Shown here piece after piece: positions 63,101-64,000 of a DNA stretch of 64,000 nucleotides; positions within the stretch are counted from its first letter, which is position 1, and each line of letters starts with the position of its first letter. Under the pieces are notes generated by a model. It was not told where the DNA came from. It ran no database searches and saw nothing but the letters and a program-made list of their open reading frames with translations. Source of the stretch: Pegea sp. RAD2-039 (Eukaryota > Chordata > Thaliacea > Salpida > Salpidae); contig JAQGEQ010000254.1 of NCBI GenBank assembly GCA_034620365.1, positions 62,001-126,000 of the forward strand. The letters run 5' to 3'. The translations under genes and the position numbers were made by a program.

Positions 63101-64000
63101 AAAATATAAACTTTATTCTAAAAATTATTCTATTTCAATTACAAACCTTCATTCCAATTTTTAGATTGAAAAAGTTGAAAAATATTATTAATCATAAATC
63201 TAAACAATAAATAAAATTTATCCATTCGAAGCCTGTCAATACCATTCCATTCTCTCTGCATTGTAGATAAAAATTCCTGAAAATAAATCTGGCTTCCTTC
63301 TATACTATGTAATCTAATAAAAATAAAAATTTACAAATTAGAATATTTGTTCATTCATTTTATAAACTAGATTATTATAAATATTAAATTTATATTTTTA
63401 ATTATCAATTATTTCATTCTACAAATACTATCTAGTTGATATATTTAAGAACTTATACCTTAGTATAACATTTGCCATTCTTTTAGCTAAATCTTCTTGT
63501 ACAAGTGGTTTATCAGACATCCACAGACAATAAAATAAACCTTTCCATAATAGTTTCATATCCTTACTATATTGAAAATAATAAATTTATTATATTAAAG
63601 TTTATTTATTATATTATATCAAAGTCAATCTATATTTTAAAGATAGTAATTCAAAGTTTTATTACAATAACTATAAATTATATTCTTAACTTTTAAAAAG
63701 AAAATCAATTTAAGAAGAAATAAAAAGTTAATAAAATATTGTAATTATCATTAATTTGTTAGTTTGTTAATAAAGCCAAATGCAAAATAAAAAACAAAAA
63801 GAGTAAATTAATTTTATTGATATAAATAAATATAAATAGATGAATATAATTGGTAATTTTGGAGAATATTATGATTGTAAAAATTTAACTCAATTTTAAT
63901 ATCAATAAATGTTTAAAAATTACCTTATGATTGCCAAAGGATCTTGAGATTTAGCAACTAAGTAAGCACACACTTTTTTAAAACCTACATTTCTAATTTT
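60142..64000 (-). CDS. RRP1: RRP1 (NNP-1/Nop52) ribosomal RNA processing protein, 5' end off window
   Basis: Nucleolar protein needed for pre-rRNA processing toward the large subunit (family function). Minus-strand exons: 64000-63924 (partial), 63566-63459, 63313-63147, 62889-62732, 62678-62589, 62467-62309, 62209-62055, 61981-61896, 61844-60394 and 60342-60142; all join in frame. The Nop52 domain shows LLWKGLFYCLWMSDKPLVQE, REWNGIDRLRMDKFYLLFRF, LIQWFIDLLQEGPLHPEEVN and LVNLLQPFCLLLQKSK. A long Lys/Glu-rich tail follows, mostly on one 1451-bp exon with an internal repeat. The C-terminus carries KRVSFSIGHNK, an RVxF-type protein phosphatase 1 docking motif like that of vertebrate RRP1B, then VVFDPLVTPTSGLLKRR and a final AADFF, close to the human FDPEQKPLHGVLK...AMDFF end as I recall it. 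About 20-30 N-terminal residues lie beyond the window. Confidence 0.94.
60990..61600 (-). repeat. 255-bp tandem repeat inside RRP1 tail
   Basis: A matching block (Lys-rich QKKKKNKKAAKVVE) recurs with anchors at plus-strand 61001, 61256 and 61511, a constant 255-bp (85-residue) spacing. Two full copies share EENIDDKDEKLLVEKVAKVN, then KIETQ and KQDKISETIKEVKSQE with few changes; the third is partial. In-frame length keeps the protein open. Confidence 0.9.

Overview
This window is animal nuclear DNA. It is very AT-rich (roughly 70% by eye) and its genes are split by GT-AG introns. Every confidently assembled gene has animal relatives: the VIPAS39/SPE-39 trafficking protein, an RPUSD2-type pseudouridine synthase, the KH-domain splicing factor NOVA, three calmodulin-like EF-hand proteins, a DLGAP/HURP-type GKAP-domain protein and the nucleolar protein RRP1. 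Many introns are tiny (about 46-60 bp), while NOVA has introns of several kb and the intergenic deserts exceed 10 kb. I cannot name the species. A compact-intron invertebrate (for example a tunicate) would fit, but that is inference.

Layout. 0.2-4.0 kb (+): VIPAS39 followed closely by RPUSD2, separated by a cluster of TGACGTCA (CRE/ATF) palindromes. 4-18 kb: an AT-rich desert with one GC-elevated island near 10.1-10.3 kb. 18.2-30 kb (+): NOVA, with two alternative first exons, three KH domains and a long 3' UTR dense in YCAY motifs. A possible antisense gene lies in its first intron. 30-37.6 kb: mostly empty, with a small orphan two-exon ORF at 31.6 kb and an 18-bp minisatellite at 36.3 kb. 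37.6-46.4 kb (-): three tandem calmodulin-like paralogues with almost identical exon architecture, including a 31-bp second exon. 49.1-54.7 kb (-): a 506-aa coiled-coil protein and a DLGAP/HURP-like protein, head to tail. 57.2-57.8 kb: an 8-bp tandem repeat, a copy of an intron segment from 50.9 kb and a decayed C2H2 zinc-finger pseudogene. 59.5-60 kb (+): an unknown 81-aa protein. 60.1-64 kb (-): RRP1, running off the right edge, with a 255-bp internal tandem repeat.

The genes do not form one pathway. VIPAS39 acts in endolysosomal trafficking; RPUSD2 and RRP1 in RNA modification and ribosome biogenesis; NOVA in alternative splicing; the EF-hand proteins in calcium signalling; the DLGAP-type protein probably in spindle or scaffold functions. 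The most rewarding items are the calmodulin-like cluster with graded loss of calcium-binding loops, the two NOVA N-termini and its YCAY-rich 3' UTR, the CRE cluster, the possible nested antisense gene, and the duplicated intron segment beside the zinc-finger relic. I saw no convincing rRNA or tRNA gene, intact transposon or CRISPR array.
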